DNA of 42,842 bases from Opitutia bacterium (lineage in GTDB: Bacteria; Verrucomicrobiota; Verrucomicrobiia; Opitutales; Opitutaceae). The first letter of the stretch is position 1; every line of letters starts with the position of its first letter. Where the stretch lies: assembly GCA_003142615.1 (NCBI GenBank), contig PLMW01000054.1, positions 24,138-66,979 of the forward strand, read 5' to 3'. Position numbers and translations under genes: made by a program. The notes under the pieces were generated by a model. That model was not told where the DNA came from. It ran no database searches and saw only the letters and a list, made by a program, of their open reading frames with translations. This document shows, piece by piece, positions 36,120 to 42,842 of this stretch.

Positions 36120-38305
36120 TAGATGATGAGGTCGGGCGGCACGTTGGCCAGCGCCTCCTCCACCGTGGTGGTGCCCTGTTTCACCTTGAGCATCGAGTCT
36201 TGGTGGAGGGTCTTCATGCCGCCGCGCACCGCGATGCGCTTGAGTTCGGCGGTCTCGATCTCCTTGTTGATGCCCTCGGTGAGCTCCTCGTTGTTGATCA
36301 TCAGCTCATGGATGCCGACGCGGCCCTTGTAGCCGCTGCCGCTGCAGAGATGGCAGCCCTGCGGGTTGGCCTTGAAGATCTGGCCGCTCCAGCCGATGGC
36401 CTTCTCAATGATCTCCTTCTCCCGGTCTTTCGGCTCGTAGGACACCTTGCAGTTCCGGCAGACGCGGCGCAGCAGACGCTGGGCGCAGACGCAGACGAGC
36501 GAGGCGGAGATGTTGAACACCTCGGCACCCATCTCGCTGAAGCGGGCGATGGTGGAGGGCGCGTCATTGGTGTGGAGCGTGGAGAGAAGCAAATGGCCGG
36601 TGAGCGCGGCTTCGATGGCGATCTCGGCGGTCTCCTTGTCACGGATCTCACCGACGAGGATCACGTCAGGGTCCATGCGCAGGTAGCAGCGGAGCGCGCG
36701 GGCGAAGGTGAGGCCGATCTGCCGGTTCATCTGCATCTGGTTGATGCCCGCCAGGGTGTATTCGATCGGGTCCTCGGCCGTCTGGATGTTGACGTCAACC
36801 GAGTTGACCTCGGAGAGCGCGGAGTAGAGCGTCATCGACTTGCCCGAGCCGGTGGGGCCGCAGTGCAGGATCATGCCGTAGGGCTGGCGGATGCACTCGC
36901 GGTACTTGGCGAGGTTTTCCTCGGAGAAGCCGAGCGCGGTCAGGGGCAGGGTGGACTTCTGCTTGTCGAGGATGCGCATGACCACCTTCTCGCCGAAGTT
37001 CATCGGGCCGGTGGCGACGCGCAGGTCGATGTCGATGTTTTTCTTGGTGAATTTCTTGAAAATGATGCGCCCATCCTGCGGCAGCCGGCGTTCGGCGATG
37101 TCGAGGTTGCACATGATCTTGAGGCGGGTGACCAGCGCGTTGGCCACCTGCTTCGGCAGGCGGAGCTTTTCCTGGCAGAGACCGTCGACGCGGTAGCGGA
37201 CGAGCAGCTCCTTTTCCAACGGTTCGACGTGGATGTCGGAGGCGCCGGAGATGTAGGCGTCCTCAATGAGGCGGTTGGCGAGCTGGATGATGGGGCCGGA
37301 GTCCTCGCTCTCCAGTTCCTCAGCCTTCACCTCGCCGCCGGTGGGCGAGTAGGCCGTGTCGATGAGCTCGGCGACCGCGGCGATGTCGGCATCGCTGTCG
37401 CCGGTCGCGGGGCGGCTCCCTTTGCCCGAATCCTTGAAATACTTTTTAATGAGCTGCTCGATGAGGTTGGCGGGGGCGACGCGTACCTCGTCGATGGTCA
37501 TCTCGGTGGCCTGCTGGAACGCCTCGCGTTTCGCGTAATCCAGCGGGTTGGCCATGAGCACCGACACCGTGTTGGCGCCGGTCCGTTTCACCGGGAACAC
37601 GCCTTCGCGCCGGATGATCTCCTGGCCGGTGATCTCGACCAGCTTATCCTCGACCTCCAGGCCCTCGAGCTTGGTCACCAGCGGCAGGTCGGTGAACTTG
37701 GCCACGAACTTGGCGGTGTCCTCCGGACCGAGCTGGAACTTCGGATCCAGCATGCGCTGGATGAGCGTGGCGGAATATACGGCGAGTTCCTGGAGGATGG
37801 GGAGGTCCTTCTGCTCGAACTGGCCGTTGGTGCCGGCGTAAATCTCCTTGTTGAGCAGTTGGATGGCGCCGATGACGATGTTGGTCTTCAACGGCACGGT
37901 GAGCATCGACTGCACCTCGAAGCCCGTGTTCATGTTCTTGAGCGAGGCGGCGTCGGGACCCTTGCTGGTGAAGAAAAGCGGCTGGCCGGTCTCGATGACC
38001 TTGCCGACGTTGCCGGTGCCCTTCGCCAGCTTCATCTCCAGCAGCTTCACGGCCGTCTGCTTGAACTGCGCCTCCTTGGCCTTATCGTTGCCCCACAGGG
38101 TGGGCGAGTAGTAGACGTGGCGGAAGGAGATGTGGTCGCCCTCGACGAGGTACAAGGTCATCGACTGGCACTGCAACTGTTCGACGACCTTGGTGGCGGT
38201 CAGTTCGATGACGGAATCAAGATCCTCGCGACTGGGCGTCGGCTTGGAGAGGATGCGGAGGAGGAGGGAACGGCGAAGCTGGCCGGAAAGGGAGGAGGAA
38301 GGCAT
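36119..38305 (-). CDS. GAF-domain PilB/GspE-type secretion ATPase
   Basis: A 728-residue cytoplasmic ATPase of type IV pilus assembly or type II secretion. It has an unusual N-terminal GAF-like sensor domain (about 20-190: [52 protein letters not shown]), then the T2SSE N-domain (about 215-310), and the ATPase core with Walker A GPTGSGKS at about 483-490, the Asp box [13 protein letters not shown], and the His box [12 protein letters not shown]. The zinc site shows CRNC and CHLC pairs ([18 protein letters not shown]). PilB-type is likely. The ATG at 38303-38305 (MPSSSLSGQ) is preferred; the upstream frame is low-quality. No pil or gsp genes are adjacent. It is divergent from yraN. Confidence 0.92.
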   Translation of the reverse strand: MPSSSLSGQLRRSLLLRILSKPTPSREDLDSVIELTATKVVEQLQCQSMTLYLVEGDHISFRHVYYSPTLWGNDKAKEAQFKQTAVKLLEMKLAKGTGNVGKVIETGQPLFFTSKGPDAASLKNMNTGFEVQSMLTVPLKTNIVIGAIQLLNKEIYAGTNGQFEQKDLPILQELAVYSATLIQRMLDPKFQLGPEDTAKFVAKFTDLPLVTKLEGLEVEDKLVEITGQEIIRREGVFPVKRTGANTVSVLMANPLDYAKREAFQQATEMTIDEVRVAPANLIEQLIKKYFKDSGKGSRPATGDSDADIAAVAELIDTAYSPTGGEVKAEELESEDSGPIIQLANRLIEDAYISGASDIHVEPLEKELLVRYRVDGLCQEKLRLPKQVANALVTRLKIMCNLDIAERRLPQDGRIIFKKFTKKNIDIDLRVATGPMNFGEKVVMRILDKQKSTLPLTALGFSEENLAKYRECIRQPYGMILHCGPTGSGKSMTLYSALSEVNSVDVNIQTAEDPIEYTLAGINQMQMNRQIGLTFARALRCYLRMDPDVILVGEIRDKETAEIAIEAALTGHLLLSTLHTNDAPSTIARFSEMGAEVFNISASLVCVCAQRLLRRVCRNCKVSYEPKDREKEIIEKAIGWSGQIFKANPQGCHLCSGSGYKGRVGIHELMINNEELTEGINKEIETAELKRIAVRGGMKTLHQDSMLKVKQGTTTVEEALANVPPDLII

Positions 38306-38426
38306 GATGAGAAATGCGGCTTGCGCGGCGCTGGCGCGCATATTCTGGAATTGCCACGACCGGAGGGACCCCGCAATGAGAAATATCACCAATCCGGCCG
38401 GACCTTGTCCGGCCCGGGAGGTTCAC

Positions 38427-38870
38427 ATGCTGGTCTGGCTCAAACGATTTTTCCTCGGCGGAGAGAACCCGTCCGCCTCCGCCGGGGAGCGCGGGGCCGA
38501 GGGCGAACGGCTGGCGGCCGAGTTTTTCCGCGGGCGGCAGGGCTATGAGATCGTCGCGCGCAACTGGCGCAACCCGCGCGACCAGCGAGAGGAAATCGAC
38601 CTCGTGTGCCGTGACGGCGAGGTGCTCGTGTTTGTGGAGGTGAAGTCGCGCCCCGACACCGCGCTGGTGCCCGGCTACCACGCGATCGACCGGCGCAAAA
38701 AGCAGGTGCTGCGCCGCGCGATCCACGCCTATCTCACGCAGCTCCGGGCCCGGCCGCGCACGTTCCGGTTTGACGTCGCGGAGGTTGTGACCAGCACGAA
38801 ACTGCCGCCGCAGGTGCTGCATTTCCAGAACGTGCCGCTGTTCCCGAAGGGCTACCATGTTTTGCGGTAG
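38427..38870 (+). CDS. yraN: YraN/UPF0102 endonuclease-like protein
   Basis: A 147-residue protein of the UPF0102 family, whose fold is that of Holliday junction resolvases and restriction-type endonucleases. Key residues are seen in GERLAAEFFRGRQGYEIVARN (split at about residues 26-46), the acidic REEIDLVCRDGEVLVFVEVKSR stretch, where the E-x-D...E-x-K catalytic pattern is complete, and AIDRRKKQVLRRA. The biological role is not established. The ATG at 38427 has a good GGGAGG six bases upstream, one of few clear ribosome-binding sites in the window. It is followed by a T-rich spacer and zwf. Confidence 0.9.
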   Translation: MLVWLKRFFLGGENPSASAGERGAEGERLAAEFFRGRQGYEIVARNWRNPRDQREEIDLVCRDGEVLVFVEVKSRPDTALVPGYHAIDRRKKQVLRRAIHAYLTQLRARPRTFRFDVAEVVTSTKLPPQVLHFQNVPLFPKGYHVLR

Positions 38871-38941
38871 GCGGGCTCCCCGGTTTTCTTTTTTTTGGTT
38901 TTTGTGTTTTGGGCGCCGGCCGCCATCTTGACTCCTTCCGC
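38871..38941. other. T-rich spacer before zwf
   Basis: 38889-38914 is nearly all T and G (TTTTCTTTTTTTTGGTTTTTG). It might be an intrinsic terminator remnant or a decayed copy of the AAAACCCAAAACGC repeat family on the other strand. No hairpin is obvious immediately before it. Confidence 0.35.
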
Positions 38942-40480
38942 ATGCCTGATCCTCAACGCCATCCCTTTCTGCAGGGACTAAGCAAACACCGCGGCGCGCC
39001 GCCGACGGTCGTCGTTATTTTCGGCGCCTCCGGCGATCTCACCGCGCGCAAGCTCATCCCGGCCATCTACAACCTCAGCCACGACAACCTGCTGCCGCCT
39101 GACTTCTATCTCGTGGGTTTCGGCCGCAAGCCCGTTCCCGACGAGGAATTCCGCGGACACGCGGAAGCGGCCATCCGGGAGTTCTCGCGCCGCGGGCTTG
39201 ATCCCGAGGTCTGGGGCCGCGTGGCGCGCAACACGTTCTACCTGGGCGGCGGCTACGACGAGCGCGCCGCCTTCGACCGCCTGCACGCGCTCCTCAGAAA
39301 ACTCGAGACGCAAGCCGCCCGCGAGCTGCAGTCGCTCTTCTACATCTCCACGCCGCCGTCGGCCTTCCGGCCCATCCTCGAAAACCTCGGCGCCTCCGGC
39401 CTCGCCCAGCGTCACCTCGGCTCGCCCCTCGAGTCGAAGGTCGTCATCGAGAAACCCTTCGGCCGCGACCTCACCTCGGCGCGCGAGCTCAACCGGGTCA
39501 TCGCCGGCGTCTTCCAGGAGCCGCAGGTCTTCCGCATTGACCACTACCTCGGCAAGGAGACGGTGCAGGACCTCCTCGTGCAGCGGTTCGCCAACGCGAT
39601 CTTCGAGCCGCTCTGGAACCGCAACTTTGTCGAGTGCGTGCAGATCACCGTGGCCGAGGAGGGCGGCGTCGGCGCGCGCAGTGGCTATTATGAGCAGACC
39701 GGCTGCCTGCGCGACATGGTCCAGAACCACACCATGCAGCTCCTCGCGCTCACCGCGATGGAGCCGCCCGTATCGCTCGATCCCGAGGCCATCCGCGACG
39801 AGAAGGTGAAGCTCCTCAAGGCCATCCAGCCGCTGGCCCTTGGGTCGGGCGGCGCCGTGATCCGCGCGCAGTACGCCGCCGGCCTCGTCGGCGGCCAGCA
39901 GGTGCCGGGTTATGGGCAGGAGGAGGGCATCAGCCCGCAGTCGGCCACCGAGACCTACGCCGCGCTGCGTCTCGCCATCAACAACTGGCGCTGGGCGGGC
40001 GTGCCGTTCTACCTGCGCTCCGGCAAGCGCCTGGCCCGCCGCGTCACCGAGATCGCCATCCAGTTCAAATGCCCGCCCGGCACGCTCTTCGCCGGGACGG
40101 GGCAGTTCGACCTCGCGGCCAACACCCTCGCGTTCCAGATCCAGCCCGACGAGGGCAGCACGGTGCTGCTCAACGCCAAGATCCCCGGCCTCGAAACGCG
40201 CACGCAACCGGTGAAAATGCACTTCCGCTACGCCACCACCTTCGGTTCCAACACGCCCGAGGCCTACGAGCGCCTCGTGCTCGACGCGATGATCGGCGAC
40301 GGCACGCTCTTCATCCGCGGCGACGAAACCGAGACTTCGTGGAAGCTCATCACGCCCATCCTCGAGCACTGGCAGGCGCAGCCGCGCGAGGGCCTGGACG
40401 GCTATCCCGCCGGCTCGTGGGGCCCGACGTCCGCCGATGCGCTCGTCGCCCCGCGCGGGCATGAATGGCGAAAGCCGTGA
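38942..40480 (+). CDS. zwf: Glucose-6-phosphate 1-dehydrogenase
   Basis: A 512-residue enzyme oxidising glucose-6-phosphate with NADP, opening the oxidative pentose phosphate path. The dinucleotide motif VIFGASGDLTARKL is at about 26-38, and the active-site motif RIDHYLGKE is at 198-206, where His201 and Lys205 bind substrate phosphate. The residue region FRYATTF and the GDETETSWKL segment near the C-terminus are standard. The ATG at 38942 (MPDPQRHPF) is preferred over extensions. The next gene is opcA, which in cyanobacteria and actinobacteria assembles or activates this enzyme; the two are separated by a 185-bp repeat-bearing spacer. Confidence 0.97.
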   Translation: MPDPQRHPFLQGLSKHRGAPPTVVVIFGASGDLTARKLIPAIYNLSHDNLLPPDFYLVGFGRKPVPDEEFRGHAEAAIREFSRRGLDPEVWGRVARNTFYLGGGYDERAAFDRLHALLRKLETQAARELQSLFYISTPPSAFRPILENLGASGLAQRHLGSPLESKVVIEKPFGRDLTSARELNRVIAGVFQEPQVFRIDHYLGKETVQDLLVQRFANAIFEPLWNRNFVECVQITVAEEGGVGARSGYYEQTGCLRDMVQNHTMQLLALTAMEPPVSLDPEAIRDEKVKLLKAIQPLALGSGGAVIRAQYAAGLVGGQQVPGYGQEEGISPQSATETYAALRLAINNWRWAGVPFYLRSGKRLARRVTEIAIQFKCPPGTLFAGTGQFDLAANTLAFQIQPDEGSTVLLNAKIPGLETRTQPVKMHFRYATTFGSNTPEAYERLVLDAMIGDGTLFIRGDETETSWKLITPILEHWQAQPREGLDGYPAGSWGPTSADALVAPRGHEWRKP

Positions 40481-40493
40481 GCGCGGCGCAGCC

Positions 40494-40662
40494 GCGCAAA
40501 CCCCAGGTCCCAAATCCTAAATTCCAACGAAGTTCCAATGGCCAAATCCAAATCACACTGGCAGGCTCATTTTGAATTCCGGGCTCCAGGGTTTCCTTGG
40601 AGCTTAGGGCCTGAAACTTGGGATTTTTTTGGCGTTTGGCCTTTTGGGATTTGGAGTTTCAG
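40494..40662. repeat. Interrupted inverted repeat between zwf and opcA
   Basis: The left side has AAACCCCAGGTCCCAAATCC and GGCCAAATCCAAATC. The right side has TTGGGATTTTTTTGGCG, TTTGGCC, and TTTTGGGATTTGGAGTTTC. These are inverted versions of the same short units. The centre contains GCTCCA and TGGAGC (about 40583-40602) with a small loop. The whole is AT-richer than the genes and would fold into one branched hairpin on the zwf-opcA transcript. Confidence 0.75.
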
Positions 40663-40665
40663 CCC

Positions 40666-41667
40666 ATGAAGTCAGCCGTTTTTGACGCATTGCCCGGCCT
40701 CGAGGTGCCCGTGGGCGGCATTGCGCAGAGCCTCGCGCGGCTCTGGGAAGGCAGTCCCGGGGACGGCGCGGCGGGCCAGCCGCGCGCCCCTTCGGAGTTC
40801 CGCGCGTCGCAGATGAACCTCGTGCTGCACGTCGGGCTGCCGACCACGCCCGATGACGGGGTGGCGCAGTTCAATGCCGCGCTCCGTTTCACCCAGCGCT
40901 ACCCGGCGCGAATCCTCGTGCTCTGTCCGCGCGCGGAGGGCGGCGCCGACCTGGCCATGCGCGCGAAAATCTACAGCGAGTGCTTCATCGGCGAGTCACG
41001 CCGTGAAATGAGCTGCATCGAGGCGGTGATGCTCAGCTACCCGCAGGAGCACCGCGAGTTTCTCGAGAACCAGGTATCGATCATCGTCGAGGCCGATCTG
41101 CCCATCTACTACTGGGTCCACCGCATGTCGCAGGTGAACAAGATCGCCACCTACCAGTGGCTCCTGCGCAATTCGAACCGCTTCCTGCTGGACACCGCGA
41201 TCTCCACACCGGAGGCGCGGACTTACGCCTGGCCGCGGCCCGACGGTTTCCGCGACCTCGTCCACGCGCGCCTGCTGCCGGTGCGGCAGTCGGTCGGCCA
41301 GTTCCTCAGCGCGTTCGCGCCGGAGACGATCGCGCGGGGATTGAAGTCCGTGATTTTGATCGGCCAGCCGGCGTACGCCGCCGAGGGGCGCGTGCTGCGG
41401 GAGTGGATGCAGGGGCGCCTCGAGGCCTGCGGCGCCGCGGGCGCGGCGGCCCCGGTGTACGAGACCAGGCAGGCCGCCGCCGCGGCGACGCTGTCGCTCG
41501 AAATGGCGTTCACCTACACCGACGGCCGGTATTTCCACTGGTGCGCGGATTTCAACCGGGGCCGGGCGGAATTTGAAAGCAACCTCGGCGGCTGCCGGCA
41601 GACGCTGCCCATGACCACCGGCCTGCTTCCGACCGAGGCCGCCCTCGGCGAGGCGATTTTCTACTGA
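40666..41667 (+). CDS. opcA: OpcA, glucose-6-phosphate dehydrogenase assembly protein
   Basis: A 333-residue protein of the OpcA family. Recognisable stretches include MNLVLHVG, QFNAALRFTQRYPARILVLC, the helix SEVV-like TREMSCIEAVMLSY at about 105-125, and the strongly conserved DLPIYYWVHRM (about 144-154), then QSVGQFLSAF. In cyanobacteria OpcA binds G6PDH and changes its redox and allosteric behaviour. Adjacency with zwf supports this call. No catalytic motif is expected. The ATG at 40666 (MKSAVFDALPG) follows a repeat and lacks a strong Shine-Dalgarno sequence. It is the last intact plus-strand gene before the VOC pseudogene. Confidence 0.88.
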   Translation: MKSAVFDALPGLEVPVGGIAQSLARLWEGSPGDGAAGQPRAPSEFRASQMNLVLHVGLPTTPDDGVAQFNAALRFTQRYPARILVLCPRAEGGADLAMRAKIYSECFIGESRREMSCIEAVMLSYPQEHREFLENQVSIIVEADLPIYYWVHRMSQVNKIATYQWLLRNSNRFLLDTAISTPEARTYAWPRPDGFRDLVHARLLPVRQSVGQFLSAFAPETIARGLKSVILIGQPAYAAEGRVLREWMQGRLEACGAAGAAAPVYETRQAAAAATLSLEMAFTYTDGRYFHWCADFNRGRAEFESNLGGCRQTLPMTTGLLPTEAALGEAIFY

Positions 41668-41670
41668 GGA

Positions 41671-41740
41671 ACCACGGATTTCACGGATCGGCACGGATGC
41701 CCGGGGAATTTATCCGTGAACATCCGCGTGATGCGTGGTC
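41671..41740. repeat. ACCACGGATTTCACGGAT inverted repeat after opcA
   Basis: The left arm (41671-41699) has ACCACGGATTTCACGGATC then GGCACGGATG. The right arm (41709-41740) has TTTATCCGTGAACATCCGC then GTGATGCGTGGT. They are reverse complements over most of their length with a short centre, forming a strong hairpin. It belongs to the same family as the repeat at 3376-3515. Confidence 0.85.
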
Positions 41741-41750
41741 AATGATTCCC

Positions 41751-42134
41751 ATGAAACACGTGACCGGTCTCGGCGGATTTTTTTTCAAGGCGAAGAACGT
41801 GAAGAAACTACAGGCGTGGTACCGGAAGCATCTCGGGCTTCCGCTTGATCCCATGTGGGGCGGCTGGCAGTTCCACTGACGGGAGGCAAAGCATCCGAGG
41901 AAGCAGGGCTATACCGTGTTGAGCGCGTTCAACGCCGACACGGACTACTTCAAGCCGAGCAAAAAACCCTTCATGTTCAATTTCCGCGTGACCAACCTGC
42001 GGTGCACGCTCACCGCATTGAAGAAGGAAGGCGTGTGGGTCGACCCTAAGACCGAGGAATCCGCGTACGGCAAGTTCGGCTGGATCATGGACCCCGAAGG
42101 CAACCGCATCGAACTCTGGGAGCCGCCGAAGTAG
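41751..42134 (+). pseudogene. VOC (glyoxalase/bleomycin resistance) family gene with an in-frame stop
   Basis: From ATG 41751 (MKHVTGLGGFFFKAKN) the frame reads a VOC-fold start, KLQAWYRKHLGLPLDPMWGG, then WQFH followed by TGA at 41877-41879. The same frame then continues without shift: REAKHPRKQGYTVLSAFNAD, ADTDYFKPSKKPFMFNFRV, FGWIMDPEGNRIELWEPPK, and ends at 42134. Both halves align as one protein of about 127 codons, in which relatives usually have Trp at the stop position, so TGG to TGA is the simplest event. An upstream ATG at 41742 is also possible. The family includes glyoxalases and dioxygenases; substrate is unknown. It may be a recent pseudogene, a sequencing error, or a readthrough case. 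Confidence 0.8.
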
Positions 42135-42176
42135 TGGAACCGGCTGCGACGGTCGGCGCCGCTCGCCGGCGGTCTT

Positions 42177-42842
42177 TCACTGATCGCGGTCCACCACGGT
42201 GCTGACCACCGCGTTCGCCCGCTTCCCTTTCCGCAGGAGGACGTATTTGCCGAAACGCAGGTCGTTTGTCGTAACCGCCCGATTCACATCCGTGACGCGG
42301 ACGGTATTGAGATAAAGTCCGCCGGCCTCGAGGTCCTTGCGCGCTTGGCCCTTCGAGGAAGCCAGTCCGGCGTGGACGGCGAGGTCAATGAAGGACATGC
42401 CGGCGCCCTCGAACTTTTTCGGGTCGATTTGTTTGGTTGGGATTTCGCCCACGACATCGGTGAACACCTCCTCGGTGACCCCCTCGAGGCCGCCGCCGAA
42501 CATGATCTCGCTGGCCCGGACGGCGTCGTCGCAGGCGGACTGGCCATGTACGAGCGTGGTGACCTCGCGGGCCAGGGCCTTCTGTGCGGTGCGCGCGCCC
42601 GGGTTTTTCTTGTGCTCGGCGGCCAGGGCCTCGATCTCGGTGCGCGGCAGCAGCGTGAATTTCTTCAGGTGTTCCACCACCTGGCGGTCGTCGGTGTTGA
42701 CGAAGAACTGGTAGAAGCGGTAGGAACTCGTCTTCTTCGGATCGAGCCAGACGGAACCGCCACCCGTGCTCTTGCCGAATTTCTGGCCCGCGGTGTCGGT
42801 GACGAGCGGGAAGACCAGGCCCCACACGGTCACGCCGAGCTT
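42177..42842 (-). CDS. tyrS: Tyrosyl-tRNA synthetase, C-terminal part (cut by window edge)
   Basis: The frame is open from the right edge and ends at 42177-42179. It covers the last about 220 residues of TyrRS. The ATP motif KFGKS is at the start of this part (QKFGKSTGGGSVWLDP), followed by SYRFYQFFVNTDD, both typical of bacterial TyrRS. The C-terminal S4-like RNA-binding domain is present (SFIDLAVHAGLASSKGQAR, GLYLNTVRVTDVNRAV, KYVLLRKGKR). TyrRS attaches tyrosine to tRNA-Tyr. The N-terminal catalytic half lies outside the window. It is convergent with the VOC pseudogene. Confidence 0.96.
   Translation of the reverse strand, partial: KLGVTVWGLVFPLVTDTAGQKFGKSTGGGSVWLDPKKTSSYRFYQFFVNTDDRQVVEHLKKFTLLPRTEIEALAAEHKKNPGARTAQKALAREVTTLVHGQSACDDAVRASEIMFGGGLEGVTEEVFTDVVGEIPTKQIDPKKFEGAGMSFIDLAVHAGLASSKGQARKDLEAGGLYLNTVRVTDVNRAVTTNDLRFGKYVLLRKGKRANAVVSTVVDRDQ

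Overview
The window is about 42.8 kb of GC-rich bacterial chromosome with housekeeping and amino-acid metabolism genes on both strands, in short operons with small gaps. Weak or absent Shine-Dalgarno sequences, small secreted proteins with an SGKIY...DLP.EL-type N-terminal module, a DUF5597-like GH35 enzyme, citramalate synthase and many short-period chromosomal repeats all suggest Verrucomicrobiota, probably the Opitutaceae. This placement is inference from gene style; no rRNA is present to confirm it. I see no phage, insertion sequence, CRISPR array or complete tRNA gene.

Layout. 1-4.1 kb: a possible CDS tail, a secreted ThuA/DUF4350-like protein, a small membrane protein, a YhaM-type OB/HD nuclease, a PP-type phosphatase and an unknown protein. 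4.3-9.7 kb (minus strand): a secreted GH35-like glycosidase with a frame-shifted Tat leader in front, hisF, a large alpha-helical protein of unknown function and an M14 peptidase. 9.8-16.5 kb: gltX, thrH, mtnP, a UroD/MtaA-like protein, glnS and a secreted coiled-coil protein. 16.6-23.7 kb: an HD phosphohydrolase facing away from the plus-strand run serA-plsY-hom-lysC, followed by thrC. 23.9-30.0 kb: two small secreted proteins, an isoleucine-rich leader peptide with a terminator, cimA, a convergent cardiolipin synthase and a GlcD-like flavoenzyme. 30.1-42.8 kb: a PII protein, smc, an OmpH-like protein, a TonB-like protein, a GAF-containing PilB/GspE ATPase, yraN, zwf, opcA, a VOC-family gene broken by one stop codon, and the C-terminal part of tyrS.

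How the genes fit together. The core is amino-acid biosynthesis. lysC, hom and thrC make threonine from aspartate, with no thrB in the window; ThrH could supply the homoserine phosphorylation using phosphoserine from the SerA route. CimA begins isoleucine synthesis from pyruvate without using threonine. zwf-opcA feeds the oxidative pentose phosphate route, and PII signals nitrogen status.

The strongest new observation is an apparent classical transcription attenuator in front of cimA. It has a 28-codon leader peptide with nine isoleucine codons, a GC-rich hairpin followed by seven T residues that ends at the cimA ATG, and an upstream segment that can pair with the first arm of that hairpin. 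The second theme is a set of short-period (about 8-12 nt) repeats. They occupy several intergenic gaps as inverted pairs and have also entered coding sequences in frame: glnS twice, smc twice, and the 3' end of cimA.
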